DNA from: an uncultured Psychroserpens sp.
Lineage (GTDB): Bacteria > Bacteroidota > Bacteroidia > Flavobacteriales > Flavobacteriaceae
Direction: 5' to 3'
NCBI RefSeq assembly: GCF_947501425.1
Contig: NZ_CANMVN010000004.1
Span: 186,001 to 250,000, forward strand
DNA: 64,000 bases
Part shown: in pieces, positions 53,163 through 61,860 of the stretch
How the letters are laid out: each line of letters begins with the position of its first letter
Position numbering within the stretch: the stretch's first letter is position 1
Notes under the pieces: generated by a model
What the model was told of the DNA's origin: nothing
Database searches by the model: none
Seen by the model: only the letters and a program-made list of their open reading frames with translations
Position numbers and translations under genes: made by a program

Positions 53163-55097
53163 ATGAAAAAATCTATTTTTTTAGTGCTATTAGCTTTTGT
53201 AATATTTACAAATTTTTCAATAGCTCAAGACCTTAAGCCAGAGAAAGAGTATCAAAACACAATTGATGCTATAGAGCAAACAATCGATTTTTATATTCAG
53301 CAGAATATTGATAAGAAAATTCCAATTGATTTTTCAAACGCAGCAAGAACCAGTTCTGAACTAAATGATGTTAAAAGTCGAAATTATTATATCAGATCTT
53401 TAAAGGAAGACTTTCTCCGCAAAGAATTCTTTGATAACAATCCTTCACTTAAAACTGCTTACAGAAAAGGAAAAAACGATGTGACACCTTGTACAGATGA
53501 TAATGATGATGGAACTTTTGAAAATGGCAATCCAGGAACATATAGTGCCACAAAAAATGGATCTCCAACTCCAATCGTAACTGAGTCACCATTTGTTGAT
53601 CCTCTTTCTCCTGTAGCCATTGTAAGTTCTGGAAATGACCCTATTCTATTTAGCCTTACAACAGGATTACAAGACGCCAACGCCATTACATTGTCAAGAA
53701 CAAATGGTTCTACTAAAGCAGTTAGAATCAATCAAAACAAACGCTTTTTTACTAATATGACAGACAATGCTGAAAACGATAAATTACTTAAGACTTTTGT
53801 TGCAGACGATAGATACATCACCTTAGATTATGCAGCAGTTTTAGAGAAATGGTCTCAACATTCAGTAGCTGAACACCCTTACTTTAAAGTAAATGTCTAC
53901 GTAGATGGAAGTCCGTTTGCTACAGACTCAGAAACGGTAAGAGCTTCTGACAGCGATTTAGAGTCTTTTGATGACTTTTTAGACCAAAACAATGTAAATG
54001 ACAGCTATGCTAATCTTACAAATAATTTGAATACAGACTTAAGATATTCAGGTCAATGGGAAACGATGACATTAGATATCGGCGAAGCTAATGTAGGTAA
54101 ATCTGTAGAGTTAAGATTAGAAGTAAGAGATTGTAGTCAAAGTGTTCATGCTGGTTATGTGTACATCGATAACATATCAAATTGTGGCGATGATGATCCA
54201 GATCCTTGTACTAACCCGTGTAATATAAATGCTGACATAGATATTAACAATGTTTCTGCCTGTGTAAGAGAATTTTCTGGCACAAATTTAATTGCTCCTC
54301 AATGCGAAGATATATATTCTTATACTTGGACTATCAAGAGAAACGGAGTTACCATTACAACGAATACAAATAAGGATTTCACTTATGATTTCTCTAATGA
54401 TTCTGATGGATATTACATTGTCGAATTAAGAGTTACTTATGATGACGGAAGTGTTAAGATATGTCAGGATAAAGAGTCAGTAACTATTTATATCAACTGT
54501 CAACCAGACTGTAAACCTGCAAGTTGCCTAGATATAGTAGAAGTTGAAAACTGTGTTGATTATCAAGCCTGGATGAATTGTAATGATCCTAATATAGATT
54601 ATATTAATTGGTATTATACCATTAGTAGTACATATTACCATGTTTTTGCTGGACAATCATCAGGTAATGCTGCCGGACAACATGCGCAACCAATCTATTT
54701 ACCAAGCCCTCCTGCAGGAATCTCAAGCTGGGACAATTATAATTTATACGTATATGCCGAAATTGTATTTGAAAACGGAACCGTATGTGATGAAGTATAT
54801 ACCTACATTACTCTAGATTGTGATGATAATGGTGGTATTGGAGGTAATTTCCGTAATTCACAGAACGATTTAAAATTATATCCAAATCCGATTAAACCAA
54901 ATCAAGAATTACATTTTGATGGAATTGACAAAAATGACATTGAAAACATTGAAGTTTTAGATATCGTTGGAAATATTAAATTAAGACTAAAACCAACAAG
55001 CAATACACTTAATGTTAGAAATTTAACTTCTGGAATCTACTTTGTAAAGTTCTATACATCGAAAGGAATTGAACAAAAGAAGATTGTCGTAAAATAA
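53163..55097 (+). CDS. Secreted T9SS protein, predicted target of the LytTR system
   Basis: 644 residues. Signal peptide MKKSIFLVLLAFVIFTNFSIAQ; C-terminal type A sorting domain (LYPNPIKPNQELHFDG ... GIYFVKFYTSKG...KKIVVK). The central region has a carbohydrate-binding-like beta domain (~150-350: DDRYITLDYAAVLEKWSQHSVAEHPYFKVNVYVDGSPF, MTLDIGEANVGKSVELRLEVRDCSQSVHAGYVYIDNIS) and two Cys-rich PKD-like modules (~360-560). I see no catalytic motif. Promoter carries LytTR-type repeats. Probably an adhesin or binding protein on the cell surface (inference). Confidence 0.85.
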   Translation: MKKSIFLVLLAFVIFTNFSIAQDLKPEKEYQNTIDAIEQTIDFYIQQNIDKKIPIDFSNAARTSSELNDVKSRNYYIRSLKEDFLRKEFFDNNPSLKTAYRKGKNDVTPCTDDNDDGTFENGNPGTYSATKNGSPTPIVTESPFVDPLSPVAIVSSGNDPILFSLTTGLQDANAITLSRTNGSTKAVRINQNKRFFTNMTDNAENDKLLKTFVADDRYITLDYAAVLEKWSQHSVAEHPYFKVNVYVDGSPFATDSETVRASDSDLESFDDFLDQNNVNDSYANLTNNLNTDLRYSGQWETMTLDIGEANVGKSVELRLEVRDCSQSVHAGYVYIDNISNCGDDDPDPCTNPCNINADIDINNVSACVREFSGTNLIAPQCEDIYSYTWTIKRNGVTITTNTNKDFTYDFSNDSDGYYIVELRVTYDDGSVKICQDKESVTIYINCQPDCKPASCLDIVEVENCVDYQAWMNCNDPNIDYINWYYTISSTYYHVFAGQSSGNAAGQHAQPIYLPSPPAGISSWDNYNLYVYAEIVFENGTVCDEVYTYITLDCDDNGGIGGNFRNSQNDLKLYPNPIKPNQELHFDGIDKNDIENIEVLDIVGNIKLRLKPTSNTLNVRNLTSGIYFVKFYTSKGIEQKKIVVK

Positions 55098-55119
55098 TAT
55101 GTATTATCTATTATGTAAA

Positions 55120-55148
55120 TAAGCCTCTTAAATTAAGGGGCTTTTTTA
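55120..55148 (+). terminator. Terminator after the LytTR-controlled T9SS gene
   Basis: Stem AAGCCTCTTAA / TTAAGGGGCTT with T-run. It abuts the convergent anti-sigma gene, whose stop lies in its right T-rich arm. Confidence 0.8.
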
Positions 55149-55949
55149 TTCATCATTTAATTGGCTTAATAACTCTTCGGCTTTTTTATAGTTATAAAGC
55201 TTCTTAGAAACAACAGTATTCAAAACAACTTTAGAGTCGTCAAGGCGATCTTGTTTGAGATAGAGTAAGGCTTTATACCAATAGCCCATACTCCCATCAA
55301 TAGATGGGTTGTTAATTAAATTATCATAAGTTATCTCAGCTTTCTTAAACTGATTTAACTCCACCTGAGCTAATCCTGTATATAGATATAATGAAATATT
55401 AGAGCTTTCTGTACCTAGAACTGATTCAAAAATAGCCAGTGATTCTTTATAGTTTTTCTTTTCGAAAAGAATTTGGGCATTAACAAGTTGTTTCTCTATT
55501 TCATTTGCATTACTTCTGGTAGCAAACGATGGCAACTCACTTAAGCTTACATAATCATTATACAAGGCTTTACCAGAAACACTTTGATTAAAAAATAATT
55601 GAAACCCGAGGAACACAACAATAGAAGCTGCTGCCAGATAATAAAAAAACGATTTGTTCAATTTACGTGTAGTGTTATCTTTCTGCTTACTCACTTTATC
55701 AATTGTATGCTTTAGATCCTGCATCCCACCCTCATTCAACAAAAGTTTGTATTCTTCAACCTCTGGCGACTTTTCACTAACAAAACTCCACTCTTCATCA
55801 TTAAGCGTTTCAAAAAGTTCAGCTTCTAGCTTAAATTGCTTGCTAAAATCGGCATCAACTTTTAAACGCTCTAAAACCAATTCCATTTCAGTTTCAGATA
55901 GCGTACCTTTAAGATAATTATCTATTAGTATATAGTCCTTTTCAGTCAT
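55146..55949 (-). CDS. TPR anti-sigma factor candidate
   Basis: 267 residues. The cytoplasmic N-terminal ~100 residues (IDNYLKGTLSETEMELVLERLKVDADFSKQFKLEAELFETL) are a short helical domain like that of Bacteroidota anti-sigma proteins; one transmembrane helix at 102-120; a periplasmic part with three TPR-like repeats (KALYNDYVSLSELPSF, AQILFEKKNYKESLAIFESVL, LAQVELNQFKKAEITYDNLI). The gene overlaps the sigma gene by 4 bases (ATGA), so translation is coupled. It would sense the envelope state through TPRs and hold the sigma factor (inference). Confidence 0.78.
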   Translation of the reverse strand: MTEKDYILIDNYLKGTLSETEMELVLERLKVDADFSKQFKLEAELFETLNDEEWSFVSEKSPEVEEYKLLLNEGGMQDLKHTIDKVSKQKDNTTRKLNKSFFYYLAAASIVVFLGFQLFFNQSVSGKALYNDYVSLSELPSFATRSNANEIEKQLVNAQILFEKKNYKESLAIFESVLGTESSNISLYLYTGLAQVELNQFKKAEITYDNLINNPSIDGSMGYWYKALLYLKQDRLDDSKVVLNTVVSKKLYNYKKAEELLSQLNDE

Positions 55950-56509
55950 AACTTATTCAATAAGACAAAACGTTTGTCAGCTTGTACCAACTGCTTTAAT
56001 TTGTTTTTACACTTAAAGACACTTTGTCTGGCAACTGTTTCTGTATTGTAACCAATTTTATTTACAATATCTGCATATGATACTTTATTAAAATACAATT
56101 TTAATACCTGCTTACATTTGTCAGAGATCAGTTCTAAACACTCTTTGTATAATTCCCAGCGTTTTTGTTCTAAAACAGCCATAGCAATATCTGTGCTATC
56201 ATCCTTCAGTTCACCTAGTTCATATTTTGTTACCTTATTTTTTGATTTATTTAACTCTCGACGCCATAAATTTTTGCAAACGGTAAAAAAATAAGCTTCA
56301 AAACTAGAGTGCACAGTAAACCTTTCTTTCTTATATCTTACAGCCAATTGCAGTAAAGCTTTTTGAAAAATATCTTCAGCATCCAAACTTTGACCTTTAT
56401 TATTTACAACAAACCGAAGCACCTTAGGAAACATTTCTTTATAAATCTCAACAACAATAGACTCACTATTATTTATCAATCCATTCAGGTAATAATTAGG
56501 GTCTTTCAT
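55946..56509 (-). CDS. ECF-type RNA polymerase sigma factor
   Basis: 187 residues. Region 2: LRFVVNNKGQSLDAEDIFQKALLQLAVRYKKERFTVHSSFEAYFFTVCKNLWRRELNK; region 4: CLELISDKCKQVLKLYFNKVSYADIVNKIGYNTETVARQSVFKCKNKLKQLV. The linker is short. Translationally coupled with the TPR anti-sigma gene. Diverges from the lipoprotein-CHAT genes, sharing an 89-base promoter region. Confidence 0.92.
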   Translation of the reverse strand: MKDPNYYLNGLINNSESIVVEIYKEMFPKVLRFVVNNKGQSLDAEDIFQKALLQLAVRYKKERFTVHSSFEAYFFTVCKNLWRRELNKSKNKVTKYELGELKDDSTDIAMAVLEQKRWELYKECLELISDKCKQVLKLYFNKVSYADIVNKIGYNTETVARQSVFKCKNKLKQLVQADKRFVLLNKL

Positions 56510-56555
56510 CGGCTTTTTTTGGGTAGCTTAATAAAAAAGTCTTTTTTTTATAAAA

Positions 56556-56563
56556 CAAATATA
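56556..56563 (-). promoter_or_regulatory. Bacteroidota -7 box TATATTTG for the sigma/anti-sigma operon
   Basis: Exact TAnnTTTG match on the minus strand, 46 bases before the sigma ATG. A 7/8 match (TATATTTA) on the plus strand at 56564-56571 adjoins it, inside the perfect palindrome AAATATATATATTT (56557-56570): divergent back-to-back promoters. Confidence 0.45.
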
Positions 56564-56598
56564 TATATTTATAAGATAAAGATAAATCCCTATTAATT

Positions 56599-57264
56599 AT
56601 GAGAAAACTAAATTTTAAGGTGCTCGCTATATTAGCGATCATGCTATCAATGAGTTGTTCAGTTGACAATCTCGAACAAGATTATCAAAATGAAGCTCTT
56701 GAGAGAAAAATTGATGCAGACATCAATTCTGAAAAAGATCATAGTGAAAGATCAAGGAATAATTCTTCTCAAGATGCTACGAATTCTAGTAATCTAACAA
56801 TCGTAAATGAGATGCCTGCAGGTACTGAAACACAAATTCTGTATTTTAATATGAGTGAATTGGAATACGAATTGATTCAAAGTCCATTTCAAGCTGACCC
56901 AACAGTTCCATTTAATATTTATTTCAGGAATTTAATGTCGCTTCACTATACCATATATACTATTGAAGAGAGTACGATATGTGAAAATGTTGAAAGATGG
57001 GTAGTCAATAAGCAAGAATATGATCTCTATAAGGCACTACTTGATAGTACAGGTGCTTCAGTTTTTAATCCGAATCCGGATAATACTGGAGGAGGTCAAA
57101 CGAGTAATACAGGACCAGGATTAGGTGGTGTTGATGGTACTAAAGCAGGTCCTCCTGTAAATGGTGGTGGCAGTGACGATGATGATGACGATGAAGAGGA
57201 TGATCCTGATTTAGATCCAAAAGAGCATTTAGCACAATGCTTTCCTAATAATGTAAAATTATAA
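56599..57264 (+). CDS. Disordered lipoprotein next to the CHAT protease
   Basis: 221 residues; lipobox MSC at Cys20 followed by SVDNLEQDYQNE. A long charged, low-complexity region (ALERKIDADINSEKDHSERSRNNSSQDATNSSN) tethers a small central domain (~70-150: EMPAGTETQILYFNMSELEYELIQSPFQ ... VERWVVNKQEYDLYKALLDSTGASVFNP), then a Gly-rich and Asp/Glu-rich tail (GGSDDDDDDEEDDPDLDPKEH). Function unknown. Lying between the sigma operon and a CHAT protease, it is a candidate partner or substrate of the latter (inference). Confidence 0.72.
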   Translation: MRKLNFKVLAILAIMLSMSCSVDNLEQDYQNEALERKIDADINSEKDHSERSRNNSSQDATNSSNLTIVNEMPAGTETQILYFNMSELEYELIQSPFQADPTVPFNIYFRNLMSLHYTIYTIEESTICENVERWVVNKQEYDLYKALLDSTGASVFNPNPDNTGGGQTSNTGPGLGGVDGTKAGPPVNGGGSDDDDDDEEDDPDLDPKEHLAQCFPNNVKL

Positions 57265-57270
57265 CAATAC

Positions 57271-57307
57271 AAGAGAGGTAGCTATTGACTTAGCTATCTC
57301 TTTTTTC
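57271..57307 (+). terminator. Terminator-like hairpin before the CHAT gene
   Basis: Stem AAGAGAGGTAGCTA / TAGCTATCTCTT with a T-run, ending ~20 bases before the CHAT start. Either the CHAT gene has its own promoter or this is an attenuating site. Confidence 0.72.
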
Positions 57308-57327
57308 TACTATTTTGATTTTGAAAT

Positions 57328-60060
57328 TTGAAAAATATATTATCAATTGTATTGTTTATTTCAGGTCTTGTTTGTTTTTCACAGGAACCATCTAAACGAT
57401 ATCTAAATATCTTCGAGAATAACAATTTAAGTGCTCCGGAAAAAGAGAGACAATTTGACTCACTACTTAATGCACACAAAATAAATAATCAATTAGATTT
57501 TTTAATAGAAGACACTTTTGAAGTATTTAGATGGCTGTATAAAAAAAAGCCAAGAAACATAGAAAAGGCAATCGCTCTCAATAAAAGGAATTTGTTTTTA
57601 ATGGATTCCATCAACTATAAAAATGAGCCATTCTACAGAAGAAATGTTTATAGTTTGGGTTTTTATTATAGAAAAAACATCGACCTAGATAACGCCTTAA
57701 CGACTCTAAAACTATTGCTGCGTTATGACGAGCCAGACAAAACCGTCATGCAAGGTGTATTTAATATTGCAGAAATTTATTTTGACACAGGACAATACAC
57801 CCAATCTCTTAAATATTTCGAGTTAGGCAAATCCATTTCTAATCGATTAAAACACAATAACTTAATTGTAAGAAACGCTATAGGCATAGGACAATCTAAC
57901 AAACTAATTAATACGCCAAAAAGTTTAAAAAATGGAATTGCTGAACTTACCAAAACCATAGCTTTTGTAAATTCTGTGAATAATGATGATAATTTAGACA
58001 ATGATGTTGACTTAAAACATATGCACACCCTGTACAATCAATTAGGTAATCTTTACATTGATAGAGATGACTATGATTTTGAAAATGGAAAAGTAAATCT
58101 TGACCAAGCACTTATAATTGCTATTGAACTTGATAAAAGAACGCTACTGAGAAAAACATATAACGATATTGGCGTTTTGCACCTAAAAGATGAACGTAAA
58201 GAAGCTGAATCATACTTCAAAAAAGCACTAACTTACAAGCCTAGAGCTTTAATGAAATCGATCATTCATAGAAATTTAAGTATTCATTATTTCAACTTCA
58301 AACACCATGATAAGGCTTTAGCAGAAGTACAAACTGCCATATCTACTCTTGTTCATTTAGATACTTCTGACATAAAAAATCTACCTTCCAAGTCAGACTT
58401 AGTAAATTCAAAAGTTAAATTTCAATTGATTTCTGGCCTTATAGATAAAGCATTGATTTGGACTGAGCTCGCTGAAAAAACACCTGAAGACAAAACATAT
58501 ATCAATGAAGCCCTACGTACTTTTGAACTTGCCGATTTTCTTGTTGAAAAAGCCAGATTAGAAAGTCAAGAATTTAAATCTAAATTATTTTGGAGAAAGA
58601 CCGCTACCGAAATTTATACAGGTGCTACAAAAGTCTGTTTTTTATCTGATAATCCTGAAAAAGCATTTTATTTTATAGAAAAGAACAAAGCTTTATTATT
58701 ACTGGAAGATGTGTCTCTCAAGATGTCTAGAAACACGTCTGAAATTCCTGATGATATTATCCAACAAGAATCAAAACTTAAAACTGAAATTGACAGATTA
58801 CAAAGTTTGCCTGTTACAAAAAACAAAGACTCTATTCAACGTTTAACCCTTTTAGCTAAGGATGATTACAACGAATACATCAATAGCTTAAACCCTAAGT
58901 TTAGATTTTTCTTTAAAACCAAAATACCTGCTAAAATCATTGACCTCAAATCATTTAAATCTGAATTTTTATCTGATAGCAATGTTTTTATTGAATATAT
59001 TTTAAATGAAGAAGACGGTTACGGAATAGTCATCTCAAACGAGACAACCAAACTGTTTGAAATCAAAAATTGTGAAGAATTAAAGGAAAACACTAAGTCC
59101 TACAGAACGCTTTTAGAGCAACCTTATTTAGATAACCAATCCATAAAAGATTATAATACTGTTGCGCATACCATTTATCAAACCTTATTTCCTGATGACA
59201 TTAAACCGTTGATCAAAGGCAAGAAGCTTACAATATCAGCAGATTATTACTTACAAAACATTCCATTTGAAGCACTCCAAACATCAACTGAAGGAAAGAG
59301 TTACCTTATTTATGATCATGAGATCAGCTATGCGTATTCTTTGTCGTTTCTAAATGAAAATGCAAAAATAGAACGTACAAACACTAAAAATCTAGTTGGC
59401 TTTGCTCCTATCAAATTCTCTTCAGGATTAAGCACACTGGCAAATACAGAACAAGAGCTAAACCTAATTGATGATGTATTTCCTTCAAAGATGTATTTTA
59501 ATGAAAATGCTACAAAAGAACGGTTTTTTAGTAATAGTAAAAATGCAAGAATTCTCCATATAGCATCTCATGCAGATGCTAATGATAGTATTAGTCCGTG
59601 GATTGCCTTTTACAATTCTAAAGTCGATTTGAATGAATTGTATGATTTTAACAGCACACCAGATTTGGTCGTTTTAAGTGCTTGCAACACCTCTTTAGGA
59701 GAATTAAATAAAGGTGAAGGTGTGATGAGTTTATCCAGAGGTTTTTTTAATACAGGATCGCATAGTGTGTTGCCTACATTATGGGAAGTAAACGATAAAA
59801 CATCTGTTGAATTATTACATACCTTTTATAAGAATATCGAATTAGGTCAAAATAAGTCATTAGCACTACATAATGCTAAACTTGACTATCTTGAAACTAG
59901 TGCGCCTAATCAATCGTCACCTTATCATTGGGCGTCATTTATTTTAATAGGTGATGCAGGAGAGATCGCTATTGATAATGGCTGGCCAATAATTTATAAA
60001 TACGCATTGGTTGGTATTCTCATTGTAGTTATGATATTGATGGTTAGAAGAAAAAAATAA
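57328..60060 (+). CDS. Envelope-anchored TPR-CHAT protease
   Basis: 910 residues from a TTG start; an in-frame stop two codons upstream excludes earlier starts, and the start gives a signal peptide (MKNILSIVLFISGLVCFSQ). Residues ~20-420 are TPRs (ALTTLKLLLRYDEP, FNIAEIYFDTGQYTQSLKYFELGKSI, LGNLYIDRDDYDFENGKVNL, KKALTYKPRALMKSII). A helical linker leads to a CHAT (caspase-like) domain, ~570-880, with the His-Cys dyad H748 (ILHIASHADAND) and C786 (VVLSACNTSLGELNKGEG). A C-terminal helix (~884-905: IIYKYALVGILIVVMILMV) plus basic tail anchors it, so the protease faces the periplasm. CHAT proteases cut partner proteins on a signal. Confidence 0.92.
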   Translation: MKNILSIVLFISGLVCFSQEPSKRYLNIFENNNLSAPEKERQFDSLLNAHKINNQLDFLIEDTFEVFRWLYKKKPRNIEKAIALNKRNLFLMDSINYKNEPFYRRNVYSLGFYYRKNIDLDNALTTLKLLLRYDEPDKTVMQGVFNIAEIYFDTGQYTQSLKYFELGKSISNRLKHNNLIVRNAIGIGQSNKLINTPKSLKNGIAELTKTIAFVNSVNNDDNLDNDVDLKHMHTLYNQLGNLYIDRDDYDFENGKVNLDQALIIAIELDKRTLLRKTYNDIGVLHLKDERKEAESYFKKALTYKPRALMKSIIHRNLSIHYFNFKHHDKALAEVQTAISTLVHLDTSDIKNLPSKSDLVNSKVKFQLISGLIDKALIWTELAEKTPEDKTYINEALRTFELADFLVEKARLESQEFKSKLFWRKTATEIYTGATKVCFLSDNPEKAFYFIEKNKALLLLEDVSLKMSRNTSEIPDDIIQQESKLKTEIDRLQSLPVTKNKDSIQRLTLLAKDDYNEYINSLNPKFRFFFKTKIPAKIIDLKSFKSEFLSDSNVFIEYILNEEDGYGIVISNETTKLFEIKNCEELKENTKSYRTLLEQPYLDNQSIKDYNTVAHTIYQTLFPDDIKPLIKGKKLTISADYYLQNIPFEALQTSTEGKSYLIYDHEISYAYSLSFLNENAKIERTNTKNLVGFAPIKFSSGLSTLANTEQELNLIDDVFPSKMYFNENATKERFFSNSKNARILHIASHADANDSISPWIAFYNSKVDLNELYDFNSTPDLVVLSACNTSLGELNKGEGVMSLSRGFFNTGSHSVLPTLWEVNDKTSVELLHTFYKNIELGQNKSLALHNAKLDYLETSAPNQSSPYHWASFILIGDAGEIAIDNGWPIIYKYALVGILIVVMILMVRRKK

Positions 60061-60078
60061 AATCTTAATTAGAAACAA

Positions 60079-61752
60079 TCAATCCATCACAAACTCCAAA
60101 GGCTGACCTGTAGAACCATTTGGAAAACTAATTCCTAAGAGAGCAGAGATTGTAGGTGCTATATCCGGAATGACTGTTTTTTGATACGTTTCGCCATGCT
60201 GTATCCCTTTTCCGAAGAATAATAAAGGCACATGTGTATCGTAGTTTAATCCACTGCCATGGGTAGAACCCGTTCTGCTATAAGAGATATATGCGACATC
60301 GTTCACCAGGATCACATCTCCTGATCGCTTTTGATTAAATCCATTTTGTAATAAGGCTTCAATACCAGTCACAAACTGTGTCGAATTCATAGCTGTAGCA
60401 GTGTAAGTTTTAGCTACATGATCATAACTAATCTGTTCATTAGCAATAGCTTCTCGTACATCATTGAGATTCAAGCCCATTGATTTTATTTTTTCCCGAT
60501 CTAAAAAAATCTGGTTATTACTAATATCTTCAATGATCTCATTGGTTCCGTAAGCATCAGTTAAAAACTTCTGAAATTTGGCCTTTCTTTCATTATTGTC
60601 AATATAACCAGCAGGAATGTTAACCGAATTTAGATAGGCAGGCACATCAACAGCTCCATGATCGGCTGTAAGAAAAACGGTGTATGCTCCTACTCCGACA
60701 TTGGCATCCAAATAGTTAAATAAGCGTTCCAGGTCTTTATCTAGTCTAATGTATGTATCTTCTACTTCTTTAGAATTAACTCCAAAATTATGACCTACAT
60801 AATCAGTACTAGAAAAACTTACTGTTAGTACATCTGTAATAGCATCTTTACCTAATTCTTCTCCTTTTATGGCAGCCATAGCGAAATCGGTAGTCAAACT
60901 ATTCCCATATGGTGTGGCTTTCAAGATATCAAATCCGCCATTGTCTGCTTTTAATGCTGCAAGATCATAAGGAAATGTGGCTTTTTCTTTTCCTGTAAAT
61001 CCACGTTCAAAATTATTATCATCACTACCGCTTTCTGTGTAGGTCGAAATATCATACATCGTGTCCCATTCTTTTAAATAGGATGCTGCAGTTTCCGAAG
61101 CATTGAAATCACTCACCCATTTTGGTAAAGTGTTCATGTAAAAAGTACTTGAGATCCATAGTCCTTCATCACGTCCGTGAAACCAATACGCAGCATTAGC
61201 TGTGTGACCTGCTGGTAAAATTGCACCTCTGTCTTTTATAGCTATTCCTATAGTTTTACCTCTCATTTGGGTAAATAATCTGTTTTCATCGGCAAAGCTT
61301 GTAGTTAACATTCTATGTGGTGACATTTGTCCGGCATTACTTTGTGTTCCAACAGATTGCACCGAATTATCACCTGCGCAATACACCATTTCTTTTGAGA
61401 CTTTGTCATACCAATTATTACTTATTACACCATGGTATTTTGGTGTCGTTCCTGTAAACACTGAAGCATGACCTGGACCTGTATACGTTGGTACATAATT
61501 AAAGTGATTGTTCTTGCAATTAAAACCTTCATTGATCATACGTTTAAATCCACCATCTCCAAATTTGTTATAGAATCGGGTTAGGTAATCGTAGCGCATT
61601 TGATCGACAACAATGCCAATCACTAGTTTCGGACTAGAAGATATTTCACTTTGATCGAGAACTTCATCAATAGAAGTTACAACTTCCCTTTGGGCAAAAC
61701 TGACAGTAATGCAACACAGAAACAATATTGAAAACAAAATACGGTTCATCAT
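60079..61752 (-). CDS. PafA-type alkaline phosphatase family protein
   Basis: 557 residues; signal peptide (1-20). Alkaline-phosphatase superfamily phosphomonoesterase. Metal ligand D50 in IGIVVDQMRYDYL; nucleophile T91 in YVPTYTGPGHASVFTG; N113 in SNNWYD; and K173/R175 in IKDRGAILPAGH, the Lys/Arg pair that defines PafA-type monoesterases rather than diesterases. DHGAVDVP (second metal site) is present. Periplasmic phosphate scavenging is likely. Two Met codons in a row start the gene; the first is used. Faces away from the MlaE gene. Confidence 0.92.
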   Translation of the reverse strand: MMNRILFSILFLCCITVSFAQREVVTSIDEVLDQSEISSSPKLVIGIVVDQMRYDYLTRFYNKFGDGGFKRMINEGFNCKNNHFNYVPTYTGPGHASVFTGTTPKYHGVISNNWYDKVSKEMVYCAGDNSVQSVGTQSNAGQMSPHRMLTTSFADENRLFTQMRGKTIGIAIKDRGAILPAGHTANAAYWFHGRDEGLWISSTFYMNTLPKWVSDFNASETAASYLKEWDTMYDISTYTESGSDDNNFERGFTGKEKATFPYDLAALKADNGGFDILKATPYGNSLTTDFAMAAIKGEELGKDAITDVLTVSFSSTDYVGHNFGVNSKEVEDTYIRLDKDLERLFNYLDANVGVGAYTVFLTADHGAVDVPAYLNSVNIPAGYIDNNERKAKFQKFLTDAYGTNEIIEDISNNQIFLDREKIKSMGLNLNDVREAIANEQISYDHVAKTYTATAMNSTQFVTGIEALLQNGFNQKRSGDVILVNDVAYISYSRTGSTHGSGLNYDTHVPLLFFGKGIQHGETYQKTVIPDIAPTISALLGISFPNGSTGQPLEFVMD

Positions 61753-61860
61753 AGTAATTTACTTTTGGATACCAAAAATACAGATTTTAATTCATCATCT
61801 TTTAAAGTTAAGGTTAAGAACTCAGCATATTTTTTTACTTTTACCATAACAAATTTGACT

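Noticed and set aside
61765-61860. In-frame upstream extension of the MlaE permease
   Set aside because: The family starts at MQYLHNIGAYF-like sequence; the extension is polar and overlaps the promoter region of the phosphatase/permease gap.
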